DNA of 64,000 nt from Monomorium pharaonis (taxonomy: Eukaryota > Arthropoda > Insecta > Hymenoptera > Formicidae): assembly GCF_013373865.1 (NCBI RefSeq), contig NC_050474.1, forward strand, positions 15,191,045 to 15,255,044. The letters are read 5' to 3'. A model generated the notes under the pieces. It ran no database searches and was not told the origin of the DNA. It was given only the letters and a program-made list of their open reading frames with translations. The position numbers were made by a program, and so were the translations under genes. Of this stretch, positions 1 through 10,903 are shown one piece after another (positions within the stretch are counted from its first letter, which is position 1; every line of letters begins with the position of its first letter).

Positions 1-942
1 TGGTGGGGTAACCGTGCTTGTTGAAAGACAACGTAAGTTTAATTTTTTTCTTATGTTATAATTATGTTATTTGAACATTTTCGCAATGTTATTTTAACAT
101 TTTCGCAACGTTAAAAAAAACAAATGTAATATTATTTACAACATTGCAAATGTTATTTCAACATTACCGAAACCTCCAAATTAAAGCCAAATTTTGTTCA
201 TAATGATGTTGTATACAACATTAAAAATACATATTTGGAAACGTTACTATGTTAGTAAATAACATTATAATAACAACGTTGCAGCAATGATTTTTTATTT
301 ATTGGGAAATCTAATGTAGGAATCGAATTCAGCAACCGAAAAATATAAGAGTAGTCTTTCTCCCTAATAGTTTCAGTCATCAAGATTATAGTTTATTTCG
401 AAAATTGTCACTTTAGCGGTTATTTTTTTAGGTTAGTGAAACACCCTGACCTGATGGGCCAAAACGAGCTTCAATTCGGATTCAGCGTCTCCAAAAAACA
501 TAAGGATATCATGGTCTAGTTCGCCGGACACACAACTTTGATTTTTTTGTGTCTGTGCAATGATTAAGTAAACGTCTATACTGTTAAAACTGGTCAAGTT
601 TTAACACACAAAGTAACACGAACTAAGGAACAACAAATTATGAATAATATCCTGCAAATCGTGAATAATGTGGGAGGCTTACAAGCAAATAACAAATCTT
701 TACGAATCAGGAATCATGAATTACTAATCGCGCATAGTCTGGCCGAAGCAGAGATATGCGGATCAAGCATTTGTGAGATAAAATCGAATCAAATCGAATC
801 AAATCAAATCTCTGATAGTGTTCAAAATCAAATTGAATCAAATTTGAAATTTTCATATCAAATCTCGTTTAATCGAATCTTTTTAAATCAAATACGAATT
901 AGATTGCAATCAAATTTTTCCGGATTTACATTACATGCTAAC
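1..942. repeat. AT-rich repeat-derived sequence, no gene
   Basis: No coding signal is credible here. Positions 60-290 contain degenerate repeats of the form AACATTTTCGCAAYGTT. Positions 775-910 are a degenerate AATCGAATCAAAT tract; a similar tract in reverse orientation lies at 36290-36415 beside a GON4L exon. The stretch 441-590 (GGATTCAGCG, CATAAGGAT, CTAGTYCGCCGGAC) recurs at about 6876-6925 and 6985-7075, so it is a dispersed repeat. The open frame at 640-954 runs through this repeat DNA and is not considered a gene. Confidence 0.6.
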
Positions 943-1706
943 TTAACCCTTTAGCTACACACTGGGTTACAGTAACCCAAGCCAATTTTTAAATGCCCAC
1001 AACTTAAAAGTATTTATCAAAAAGATACTGGGACTAGGAAAGGAGGGGAGGGGTTTAAAGCTGTGCTCTACTTACTCCTCTTTGAGCATTGTCAGTGTTC
1101 CGAAAGTATCAGAAGTAGGAGTATCGAAAATGTGTGTGTGAGTTAGAGCCACCCAGTGTATAGGAAACGTAACAAAAAGTGGAAAAGTTCCAAATTTGAA
1201 GTGTAAGTAAAAGTAATTTTTTTGTTAATTAAGTATTATTTATGCATACAGTACATTATATTGCAATTTATATATAAAAATATAAATCAACTATATACAG
1301 AAGAGGACGTAGGCGACATGACGTTTCACCGCAGCATTACAAATAAAAAAATTATTTTGCAATAAATACGTTCTTTTTATAATAAATATTTTTTGTATTA
1401 AACAATCTCATAATAATTGTTTTTTTTTAATAAATATTACTATTTTCTTTTACTATTACATGTATTTGGACATCCATTTTTTACTAAATTTATATCACCA
1501 TATAAATAAATTTTTTTAACAAAATCGAAAACCTGACCATAGATTCTTAAAGTGCAACTCTACAGCTTTGTATTGATAACCCAACTTAACCGACTTTATC
1601 TTAAAAAAAAAAAAAAAATACAGGCGTTTGAAAAAAAAACAACCTTTTTGCAAAAATTTCTTATTGTTTCTTCACTTTTTTTTCAAATAACATTTTTTTT
1701 TACCTA

Positions 1707-2590
1707 TTACATGTACAACTTTGCTTCCGCCATTTTTTTCGAAATTCGAGACTTTATTGTAAAAAACTGGTTATATCTTTACGATTCAAAGTATTGTCCA
1801 TCGCTGGCCACTACTTTCTCCCATCTTTCTGGCAGCATACGAATCCCGCGTCAAAAAACTGGTCATCTTTTGAGACGATCCATGAATTGATCCAATTTTT
1901 CACTTCTTCATAAGAACGGAAGTGTTGGTCAGCCAGGCCGTGTGTCATTGATCGAAACAAGTGACAGTCAGAGAAAGCAATGTACGGAGAATACGGCGAG
2001 TGGGACTTCCCATTTCAACGTTTCCAAGTATGTTTTAACGGGCTCTGCAACATGGGGTCGAGCATTGTCATGCTACAAAATCACTTTATCGTGTCTGTCG
2101 TTGTATTGCGGCCGTTTGTCTTTCAGTGCTCAGCTCAAACGCATCAATTGCTCTCGATACCGATCGCCTGTGATTGTTTCAGTCGGTTTTAGTAGCTCAT
2201 AATACACTACGCTGAGCTGGTCCCACCAAATACAGAGTATGGCCTTGGGACCGTTCTTGAAGCGTTGAAACCACTCTCGACACATTCTTTCACTAATAGC
2301 GGCCTCACCATACGTATTTGAGAGCATTCGATAAGTTTCAGCCGCAGATTTCTTTATATTGAAGCAAAAAATTAAAACCTCCCGCAAATAACAAGAATTT
2401 GGCTCGTAAGCTGACATTTTCAATCAAGAATAACTTTATGATGCAGACACAAATCGACTAATATTTCGATGGCGTTATGTTTACAAATGCCTGAGCTTAT
2501 TGTATGATGTCTATAATCTATTTATTTCAACCACCACTTACCGCTACAGCCATCTATTGGAAAACGGCGGAAACAAAGTTATACACCTAA
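1707..2590 (-). mobile_element. mariner transposon, internally deleted
   Basis: The terminal inverted repeats read TTACATGTACAACTTTGC (left) and TTAGGTGTATAACTTTGT (right, reverse complement) and continue with TTCCGCC. TA dinucleotides flank both ends (1705-1706 and 2591-2592), the standard Tc1/mariner target duplication. The length of about 884 bp compares with roughly 1.3 kb for intact mariners, which fits the internal deletion seen in the transposase. It sits inside the piggyBac-like MITE, so it inserted later. Confidence 0.85.
1770..2423 (-). pseudogene. mariner transposase remnant (deleted, frameshifted)
   Basis: Read on the minus strand, the N-terminus (MSAYEPN, LREVLIF, KKSAAETYRML, then CREWFQRFKNG) is the paired-like helix-turn-helix region of mariner transposases. 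It then jumps directly to WWDQLSVVYYELLKPTETIT and DRYREQLMRLS, which belong to the catalytic core, so the middle of the protein (the first part of the DD34D core) is missing. Further frames down to about 1770 read as the C-terminal region with frameshifts. The protein cannot be functional. The family assignment is secure; clade (irritans or vertumana type) was not determined. Confidence 0.85.
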
Positions 2591-2760
2591 TATAATATTT
2601 TAACAATCACTATCAAAATCCTGAGATTTTTGCTTTTGATAAAAAAAAAAGTTAAAATTGATTAAATACATTTAAAAATAAGTCAACAAAAATTGTGAAT
2701 TAGCGTAACCCATGTGTGTAAGAATCGGAAGAAAAATATAAAGCGTAGACAGGAGGTTAA

Positions 2761-3262
2761 GCAAGTAATTTCAATGTGTAAAACATTGTATTCTTTTTAA
2801 TAGACAAAAAAATTAATCATAAGAATTGTAGAAAATAATTATTAAAGCTCAGAAAAAACCGAGTAACAGGTAAATGGACAACCATCTGCCTCTTTATTGC
2901 CCGTTGTATACGGTTCTAGATCCGTTATGCATTCGTACCCGTGCATACGGATATGAATGAAACGGTACCCGTTTTGACGCTGAGTCGACATAATAATCTA
3001 CATATTCTACTCCTAAAAGACACAAAATTGACAGTCGAATCTGTCGAAATGTCACTGCTTTTTGGCTGGTTCTTTTGCTGCGCTAACTTCATGAGTGCCT
3101 TATTGCGAAGTTAGCAAATGATGATTTGTGTAAAATGTATGAATAGTTGTACAAATGTTATTGCAATTTATTTTTAAAAATTAAAAAGTAAAAAATTAAA
3201 CAATGTACGCCATCTATAAAGTTTAGTCCACTCTTAAAAAGATGTTATATCAAATCAAATTT
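2761..3262. other. no gene seen
   Basis: AT-rich sequence between the piggyBac-like element and the Gypsy remnant. No convincing coding frame, RNA gene or clear inverted repeat was found by eye. Confidence 0.5.
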
Positions 3263-4010
3263 ACTTTTGCCGCTTTTCCGCGATGCTGTCATGCGTCGTG
3301 GTGTTATATGCGAATTGAAGTTCGTTGATGTGCTCGTTCCAAGCGTGGTAATTCCAGCGGATATATTACGCGATTATAGTTTTCAACAAATTTTACGTGT
3401 CCAATTGCACGGTGTACATTTTTATCGTGTCCAAATTGTAATTTGTCCAGAATTTATTTTTCCTGTGTACAAAATTACTGTGTCTAAAATTCCTGTGTCA
3501 AAATAAACCGTGTCCATTTGAAAAGTGTACATTATTTTGCGTCCATTTGCACCGTGTTTATTTGCACTGTGTCCAAGTAAAGGCCACTCCTCTGGACACC
3601 TGTGACGCAGGATGATAGCCTTTGTTAATTTTTCGGTGACGTAACTCACGGATGTGCTACGCAGTAAGCGGACTTCGAACCATTTCGTAAAATAATCCTG
3701 CATGATCAGCACCCACTTGTGCCTCCGTGGCATGCGCAGCATCGGCCCGATAAGGTCGATTGCAAAAGCTTGTTGCCAGGGCCGTCACTGCGGTGAGATG
3801 TAATAGCCCGGCGAGTCGGGCCTGCAAGGGCCTGCACCAGACACTTCGGACACTGGCGGACGTATCGTGCGATATCGCGAAACATACCGGTCAGTAAGTG
3901 TTCCGCAAGGCGGGCTATCGTCTTCGCGACCCCGAGATGCCCCGCGGTCGGGTAATCGTGGTAACATTGCAACATTTCGTTTCGTCAATTGGTCGGCACG
4001 CACTCCTTCC
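3263..4010 (-). pseudogene. Ty3/Gypsy integrase fragments
   Basis: Minus-strand frames at 3975-3785 show an integrase zinc-binding domain: CYHDYPTAGHLGVAKTIARL followed by VRQCPKCLVQ (HHCC finger). Frames at 3742-3600 show the start of the catalytic core (MQDYFTKWFE, KAIILRHRCPE). The frame at about 3350-3263 shows a downstream piece (WNEHINELQFAYNTTTHDS) ending in a stop. About 80 residues that normally separate these last two pieces, including a catalytic aspartate region, are replaced by the minisatellite at 3395-3596. Several frameshifts are present. This is the 3' end of a degraded pol gene; no LTR was identified. Confidence 0.85.
3395..3596. repeat. Degenerate 15-bp minisatellite, solo arm of the foldback family
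   Basis: The tract is made of GTGTCCA-type monomers; the clearest are CGTGTCCATTTGCAC and CGTGTTTATTTGCAC near 3540-3575, both 15 bp. The monomer matches in length and phase those in the arms of the elements at 4994-5899 and 34363-34837. The right end, GGCCACTCC at about 3588-3596, resembles the GGGAGTRTCCC-like ends of those elements when reverse-complemented. No matching left arm or core is present, so it may be a deletion derivative. It interrupts Gypsy integrase. Confidence 0.6.
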
Positions 4011-4563
4011 ACTGTGTGTCCGACAGGGTGTTCTTAAAGTCGATCGTGTAAAGAAAGTGTTTTAGGAGTTTGTTCTCCTTGATTCCAAAATCGGGGACAT
4101 CCCGGAGTGCCGGACTGTGTGCCACATGCGGCGGTACTAAGTGCAAGCCGGGTAGGTTACGATGCTCACAGAGGGGCCGGCGGGACACGGCGTCGGCAAC
4201 GCGGCTGAGAAAGCCTTTCCGGTATTGTATTTCAAAATCATACTGCTGAGGCTTGAATGCCCATCGTCTCAAGCGGCCGGTCGGCAACTCGAGCTTCCGC
4301 AGCCATTGGAGCGACTGATGGTCAGTGACGACCTTGAAGCGGTACCCTTCGAGGTAGCATCATATGCGGCGGATGCCCCACACGACCGTGAGGCACCCTA
4401 GTTCGGTCGCACTGTAATTTCTTTCGGCGGCGTCGAATGTGCGGCTAACGTAGGTAATCTCGCGTTCCCCCTCGAAAAAGTTTTGGGTTAAGACTGCGTT
4501 GAGACCTGTCGTGCTCGCGTCCGTTTGCAAGACAAACGTACGCGAGAAGTCGGGGTAGGCCAA
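3985..4563 (-). pseudogene. Ty3/Gypsy RNase H region
   Basis: Minus-strand frames read YPDFSRTFVLQTDASTTGLN, then EREITYVSRTFDAAERNYSA and TELGCLTVVWGIRR, the standard RT-linked RNase H of Gypsy elements. A second frame reads LRRWAFKPQQYDFEIQYRKG and ADAVSRRPL (the ADALSR tail motif). The two are separated by a frameshift, so this is a dead copy. It continues the order RT, RNase H, integrase expected for Ty3/Gypsy. Confidence 0.85.
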
Positions 4564-4993
4564 CCGATGCCGTGGTTAGGGTGTTTTTTAATCGATCAAA
4601 TGCAACCTACTGCATTTGTTCCCCCAAGACCAACGTGCATTCTTGCGGGTCAGACTGGTCAGCGGAGCGACGGTAGTGACCAAGTCTTTAATAAACCGGC
4701 GGTATCACGAGGCAACCTCAAGGAATTATCGCATCTGGCGAACGTTTTTCAACGGTTCGCACTTTGTAATCGCCTCCATTTTCTCCAGATCGGTGCGGAT
4801 TCCGTCGCGGTCCGATTCCAAAGTCGATTATATGCCCCAGGTATTTTAGCCAAATAATGCCAAATCTACACTTCTCTAGATTCAGCCAGAGGCGGGCCTC
4901 GCGTAGTTACCGGAAAACCTCGCGTAGTGTTTCTATGTGTTCGCGGAATGTTTTGTTTACAATAATATTGTCGATATAAACGAAAACGCAGAG

Positions 4994-5466
4994 GGGTGAC
5001 CTCCTTTTGGACACGTAACAATTGGACACCGCTCGATTGGACACGTACGATTGGACACGCTCGATTGGACATCGCATGATTGAACACCGCACGATTGGAC
5101 ACCGCACAATTGGACATCGCATTATTGGACATTGCACGATTGAACACCGCATTATTGGACACCGTACGATTGGACACCGCATTATTGGACATCGCATTAT
5201 TGGACACCGCACGATTGGACACCGCATTATTGGACACCGCACAATTGGACACCGCATTATTGGACACCGCAGTCTTCTAGTGAATAACATTTATATATCA
5301 TATGACAGATTCTAACCTTAGAAACATCTGGCAGAAAAAAGCTTCGATTTGCCAGAAAAAAATTGAATTTTAAATGTCTATATATGTCTATATACGTATT
5401 TTTAGGAGCATCTTGTTTTGCGTAGAAAGTTTCAAACCCATGTGGTGCAGAAAATGCTCGCACGCA

Positions 5467-5501
<35 letters not shown>

Positions 5502-5899
5502 GGGGTGCAAGGGGGGCCTTCGGCCCCCCTCCCGCACCCACTCCGTCCAAGTTGCTAACCCATGTAAACTGTATTAGAAATCTGCATACACACACGTGAA
5601 TGTGTGTGTGTGTCCAATTGTACGGTGTCCAATAATGCGGTGTCCAATCGTGTGGTGTCCAATAATGCGGTGTCTAATCGTGCGGTGTCTAATCGTGCAG
5701 TGTCCAATAATGCGGTGTCCAATCGTACGGTGTCCAATAATGCGGTGTCCAATCGTGTAGTGTCCAATAATGCGGTGTCCAATCGTGCGGTGTCCAATCG
5801 TGCGGTGTCCAATGGTGCTGTGTCCAATCGTGCGTGTCTAATCGTGCGTGTCCAATCGAGCGGTGTCCAATCGTTACGTGTCCAAACGGGATACTCCCG
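4994..5899. mobile_element. Minisatellite-armed foldback element, copy 1
   Basis: An 8-bp direct repeat, ACGCAGAG, flanks the element (4986-4993 and 5900-5907). The left arm (about 5005-5275) is a tandem array of a 15-bp monomer (GGACACCGCATTATT and GGACACCGCACGATT variants). The right arm (about 5610-5888) is the same array in reverse complement. The outermost 40 bp of the two arms are nearly identical (TTTGGACACGTAACRATTGG). The core (5280-5605) holds a box at 5433-5458, a CA microsatellite (5470-5499) and a G/C hairpin (5503-5539). No coding capacity is visible. It interrupts the Gypsy RT. The 8-bp duplication is compatible with hAT, P or Merlin type transposition, but no superfamily could be assigned. 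Confidence 0.75.
5503..5539. other. G/C hairpin in foldback core, copy 1
   Basis: Two nested inverted repeats form one stem: GGGTGC (5503-5508) with GCACCC (5534-5539), and GGGGGGCC (5511-5518) with GGCCCCCC (5522-5529) around a TTC loop. A structure with the same outer GGGTGC/GCACCC stem and an inner G-run/C-run stem occurs at 34512-34549 in copy 2. Confidence 0.7.
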
Positions 5900-6639
5900 A
5901 CGCAGAGCTCTAATTCCGGTCCGAGGGTCGTGTCGAGCAGTCGCTGAAATGTCACGGGCAGGGAGTGAAGCCCAAAAGGCATCACTTAAATTGAAAGAGG
6001 CCTTTGCCGGGGACGGTAAACGCCGTAATGGGCGTCTCTCCGGGTCGAGCGGCACCTGCCAGTACTCGCTCTTTAGATCTAGCGTGATAAGATACTTCGC
6101 TTTGCGCATTTATCGTTGCGGTTATCTAGGAAAGCGGGTATGCATCCGGTTCGGTCACGTCGTTCATGCGTCGGAAATACACGCAAAAATGTGATCGCCC
6201 GTCCTTCTTTTTTACAATTACGATGGGAGAACTCCTCGACTTCGTTGTCGATGATAGCTTGGATCGCGGGATTTCAGGATCGGTACTGTTGTTTGATCGA
6301 GGTAATGTTTTTCACGCGGATCTTGTGTTGTATGCGGTTGATGGGTTTGCGGACGGTCTCGAATAATGCCAACCCTTGATCTACGAATTCGCGGAGCTGC
6401 TTTTTCTCTGCCGCTGTGAGTTCCCCGCCTGTCGTTTGCAAGGTGCATTGCGTTCCACCTGCAGAGACACGTTTGGTCGGCGTCGGGGGGATCGCCTGGC
6501 GCAGTCGGGCCCACAGGTCTACCCCAATCATAACTTTACCATCGAGGTTAACAATCAGTTTTCCGCGCGGACTAGCTCGCCGGGATCCAGGTGGGAAATG
6601 GTCTGAGACAGTAGACACAGATTTTTTCGGTATAAACAA

Positions 6640-7985
6640 AGATAGGTGTAAACAATATATTTTACAAGATTATGTACATCATTTACAATAGTATTTACAA
6701 CGGTATCACGTCGGAATCTCTAATTTCTTGCGTCGGCTAACTTTAGTCGCGTGCTGGCGCGTTTCGTGATGCCTGGAGGGAGGGCACGAAGTGCGGCGAG
6801 CGGTATGTCTCGCGACGAGAGGCTCGGATTTAAACGCAATGGGCGCGCGACGCGGTAGGCGGTAATTGTACGGCGGGTCAAAATACATAAGAATAAACTA
6901 GTCTGGTCCGCCGGACCAACATTAAAAAAAAAAATTTTTTTGAGGTTAGGAAATACAAGCTAACTTTGCAATTTTGACCTTGGATTTGGATTCAGCGGGT
7001 CAAAATACATAAGGATTGACTAGTCTAGTCCGCTGGACCAACCACTTTTTTTTGTGCCTGTGTTATCAAACAATCAAAATTATAGTTTATAAATCAATAG
7101 CTTTTACTTTATACTCATGTCAAAATATGTTCAAATAAAAAATAAAATATGTTGTAAAGTATTAACTGCTTTTATAACTAAACATTAGAATTTTTTACAA
7201 AATAATTAGAAAGATCATATAAAAAATGTTATGTAACGTAATTTTACTTTAAAAAATAGTGCAATTTTACATAATTTTGAAAATGTCATTTCTTTCAAAA
7301 TTACATAAAAAGATTTTATAATTGATTATAATTTTATTTTTAATTTTATTTAATAACAACAAAATTAAATAACAACAAAAATAAAGTTATAATTTGTAGT
7401 CGCCAGTAATGAATAATCAAAAAATAATAATCTAACCTAACTCCAATTTGGTAGATTGGACCCAACTGGCAATTTTATTATGGATTAAATGGTTAAGTAC
7501 AATGTTTCAATTAGGTCCTTATCAAATACAAATTGATAAAAAATTTCCAAAGAAGCATTGCGGTCAATGCATTTCTTGGCCGCAAGTCACGGATCATACA
7601 CTACATAAATGGACAAACAATTGAATAATAACTGATTAAAAATAATAGATTTGGAACTAAGTAAAAAAACATTAAAAACTTACAAGTTTCGTACATCGGA
7701 TGTTAACAAGTCAAAATGTAAAAAACGAACGTGTGAAAACTCGAGTCAATATAAATTACAAATGTAAAAAAAACCGAATATAGTAATAGTCATTAAATAA
7801 AATACAACGTATAAAAACTAGAATTGATATAAATTTAAAGTGTAAAGAAAAAGAAAAAATATAGTAATAAGTCTGCACAGTTCTAGATACAAAAAGAGAT
7901 TGAGATGTAGCTAGCCCGTGAAGGGTAAGTAGATCAAGAACAATTATACAGATTTTATAATGTTATTGTATATGGAATTCAAGTT
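6640..7985. other. GC-rich patch, dispersed repeats, then AT-rich DNA without a gene
   Basis: 6720-6880 is distinctly GC-rich compared with its surroundings and could be non-coding sequence of the Gypsy element, but no LTR could be defined. 6876-6925 and 6985-7075 are two copies of the dispersed repeat also seen at 441-590 (CATAAGRAT, CTAGTCYRGTCCGCYGGACC). From 7076 to 7985 the DNA is AT-rich and I see nothing coding. Confidence 0.5.
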
Positions 7986-7989
7986 CTCT

Positions 7990-10330
7990 GTGTGAATACT
8001 GTAATTTCCTATAAGCGCGTTTTCCATCTTGTGAAGCATATTTCGAGATCTTTAACAATTAGTATTTGTGATTCTATTTTCAATAGACAAGAGAGGAGTT
8101 TATGGTTCTCTTTTAATGATGAGAAAAAAGGATTGAAAAGAAAATGGATTGGTTATTGTTCAAGCAAAAAGAAAATAACCAAAATATCAATCCAATTAAC
8201 TATTACTGGAGCAAGGTTGCTCTTCCCTCTCAAATACAAGATGAGAATGTAAGTCTCAATTCCAAGAAGGAGTTGTTTTTCTTTTCTCTTTCTCTTTTAG
8301 AAGCCAACATGGAATCTGTTAATATTAATTTTGCATCTTTTTTGGATAATGTATCTTTCTCCTCTTTTTGTTCGTTAAAAAATTGATTCGTTAATTTCTT
8401 GTCGATTTCCATTCCTGACAATATACAATGTTTATTACAACATAGAGAAAACTTTTCACTTTTAAAATTAAATAAAAAGAAATTGATTTTTGAATTTATT
8501 AAGATTATTAAATTTATTAAGAATATTAAACGGAATATAAGTAAGTTTCCTGGTATAGTACAGGATTCAATCAGAAATCATTTCGATCATGAACAATTTG
8601 ATTTCACATTCTCTACAAGCTATTTGTAACCAAAAAACTTATGTAATATGGTCGGTGTTACAAAACGGTTCTTGAAAGAGAACCCTAACTTGTTATTAAC
8701 TAAAACCGATAAAGGCAACATCACGATCGCTCTTGATAAGGACATTGATAAAGTGGAAATTTTACTTGAAGACAGTGAGACATATTCTTGTATTAAGAAA
8801 TATCCTACTAGATATTTAACGACTAAACTAAAAGAATTGTTGACAAAATAGAAAACTAAGAACTATAATTCAGAAACTACTTATAAAAGATTGCATCGTA
8901 GTAATAGTTTAATTCCTAGAGCGTATGGTCTTCCGAAGATACACAAGCCTGATTGCTCCTTTAGAATCATTGTTTCATCGATTGACAATCCTTTATATTC
9001 ACTTGCATTATTTCTACATGAAACTCTTGCGGCCAGTATTCTGAAAGCCAGTAGTTACGTTGATAATTCATTTGAATTAATTAAAAAATTAAGTAACATA
9101 TCGATTGAAGACAATTATTGTTTAATTTCTTTAGATATGATCTCGCTTTTTACTAATATTCCGATCAAAATGGCAGTAGCAAGTGTATTAAAAAGATAGA
9201 ATTTTTTATCTGATCACTGTCAAATTCCGGAATACAAGCTTGTGGGCGCGATTAAGTTTGTTTTGAACTTAACGTTTTTCAAATTTAACAATCAATTTTA
9301 TAAGCAGAACTTCAGGATCCCAATGGGTTCCTCCTTATCACCTATTATTGCGGATATCGTAATGCAAGAACTTGAGCGAGAGGTGCTACAGACAATTTCC
9401 TGGTTGCATTTTATTTTTGATATGTGGACAATATTTTAACAGCAATTCCTTACTCGTTTACATCTTCGATTTTAGATAGCTTTAATTTCCTCCGACATTA
9501 AAATTTACCATGGAGATTGGGAGAAACAAGATCAATTTTTTGGAAACTACCATTTTAATTAAAAACAAAATATTAATTTTTGATTGGTTTCATAAACCTA
9601 CCTTGTCAGGAAGGTATTTAAATTATTTGTCTCAGTACCCTCTCTTTCAGAAAAAAGGGGTAATTGTAGACATGGTAGATAGAGTTTTTCGTCTCTTGCA
9701 TCCTGAATTTCATCGAAAAAATCTTAATTTTATCATCGAAACACTGTTAAATAATAATTAAATAAATTTTATTTTTAAGACGGTGAATAAAAGGATTAAA
9801 AAATTGACCAATAAATATGCTTTAAAACTAATAACAGCAAGTTAGCTTCTAAAGATAAAAATTCATTGGTTCACGATTCCTTTTGTTAATGGTGTTTCTA
9901 ATAAATTCAAGAACATTACAAAAAAATTTTAATTGTAGATTGGCACAGCATAAATAAATTACAGAGATTTATTAAAGTACACAAAGATCCTCTCAAAACC
10001 TTGTCCATGAGAAACGTGTATATGATTGCCTGCAAAGGTTATGAGACCTCATATGTAACCCAAACAGGACAAGTAAAAACGCGTATTTCAAAACACCGAA
10101 ATCACATAAATAGAAATTTCACTACAAGTTCGGTAATTACAAATCATGAGATACAGCATGAACATGAGTTCGATTGGGATAAGAGTTCTCGATGCGGAGA
10201 TCAATATTTACAAAAGATTAACCTCTGAGATGCTGTTTATTAGGTTGCAAAAACAAGGTTTAAATTTGCAGACGAATACCTATAATTTCCTAGACCAGAC
10301 GTATACCTCAATTATTAAATGAATTTATAA
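7990..10330 (+). pseudogene. Penelope-like element: RT and GIY-YIG endonuclease remnant
   Basis: Successive plus-strand frames read NLLLTKTDKGNITIALDKD (8690-8750), IPRAYGLPKIHKPDCSFRII (8912-8970), CLISLDMISLFTNIPIKMA (9120-9175) and FRIPMGSSLSPIIADIVMQE (9313-9370), in the order and form of Penelope-like reverse transcriptase. The catalytic YVDD is YVDN and is preceded by an in-frame stop (about 9410-9435). A linker (NFLETTILIKNKILIFDWFH) follows. At 10001-10228 comes a GIY-YIG-type nuclease segment (ETSYVTQTGQVKTRISKHRN, HEFDW), characteristic of this retroelement class. Frameshifts separate the pieces. A hammerhead-like motif follows at 10873. Confidence 0.85.
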
Positions 10331-10872
10331 TATTAATTGCACTTTCTCTTGTCGACCTTTACAAATTTTAACGTTTTATTTTACTTGTTATCTAACTGTC
10401 GCACTGTTAACATAGTGCTTTTTACTTCGACTTTTTATACTTGACTCCTTTAACTTTTGTTTAAAATTTATTCAGTCAGTAATTTCCGTTATATTTATTT
10501 AGCATTAATTTATTGGATTACGTTTTGACTTCGATAATTGTTAATTAATTTTATGAAAGTGCGAGATGAGGCGGATCTATGGGTGAATTATTTTTAGTGT
10601 TTTGTAGAGTATATCTAAACATTTTTTTTTAATTTTAGAATTCCAACAAAAAAAGACACGGTTGCAGCACCAATTGCAACTCTATTCAATATTCTTTTAT
10701 TAGATGGACGAACTTAGATGGACGCTTTGGAATTGATGCCTTCGCACAACGTGATTTGAACCCATAGAATGTTGTTGTTTCGCGCTCCGTTTCTATCAAT
10801 GCATTCATCCGGAATTCAAGTTTAAACCAAGCTTAAATTACTGCTCCGTCATGCTAAATATATTTATATTTC

Positions 10873-10903
10873 GTTGATAATGACTTTAAAGTAAGTCGAA
10901 ACG
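10873..10903 (+). ncRNA. Degenerate hammerhead-ribozyme-like motif (Penelope 3' end)
   Basis: TTGATAA stands in the place of the CUGANGA core. It is followed by a stem GACTT-loop-AAGTC and then GAAAC, the second conserved strand of a hammerhead. Penelope-like elements are known to carry hammerheads in their terminal repeats, and this one lies on the same strand, about 0.55 kb downstream of the end of the recognisable coding sequence. The core has two substitutions, so activity is doubtful. Confidence 0.45.

Larger units (their letters stand above)
943..2760. mobile_element. piggyBac-like MITE, split by a mariner
   Basis: Flanked by TTAA at 943-946 and 2757-2760. The ends read CCCTTTAGCTACAC (left) and CCTCCTGTCTACGC (right, reverse complement), followed by GGGTTAC-type motifs at both ends. 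TTAA targets and CCC/CCT ends are typical of piggyBac elements. No transposase is present. A second copy of the same sequence lies in reverse orientation at about 60554-61357, and aligning the two shows that 1705-2592 is a later insertion (the mariner). Without it the element is about 0.92 kb. The piggyBac assignment rests only on TTAA and the end motifs. Confidence 0.65.
4564..6639 (-). pseudogene. Ty3/Gypsy reverse transcriptase region, interrupted
   Basis: Reading leftward from 6639, the frames show a pre-RT segment (ELTAAEKKQLREFVDQGLAL), KAKYLITLDLKSEYWQVPLD near 6105-6040, MPFGLHSLPVTFQRLLDTTL near 5985-5930, and then, after an inserted element, VYIDNIIVNKTFREHIETLR near 4990-4910. The catalytic YXDD box reads YIDN, with its second aspartate lost. 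A thumb/connection segment (SWYRRFI) follows near 4720. Multiple stops and frameshifts are present. The foldback element at 4994-5899 lies between the MPFG and YIDN motifs. Confidence 0.85.

Noticed and set aside
1552..2202. Plus-strand frames of 86-112 residues
   Set aside because: They run over poly-A/T tracts and antisense to the mariner transposase.
5005..5275. CRISPR-like array
   Set aside because: The repeats are directly adjacent 15-bp monomers without spacers, in a eukaryotic context, with an inverted counterpart.
4866..5315. Open frames with repeated VSNNA, LLDTA, CPIMR or IGHR units
   Set aside because: They are translations of the 15-bp minisatellite in different frames and strands; a 15-bp period gives a five-residue repeat in every frame.
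5604..6194. 196-residue plus-strand frame with VSN repeats
   Set aside because: The first half is the right minisatellite arm; the second half is the antisense of Gypsy RT.
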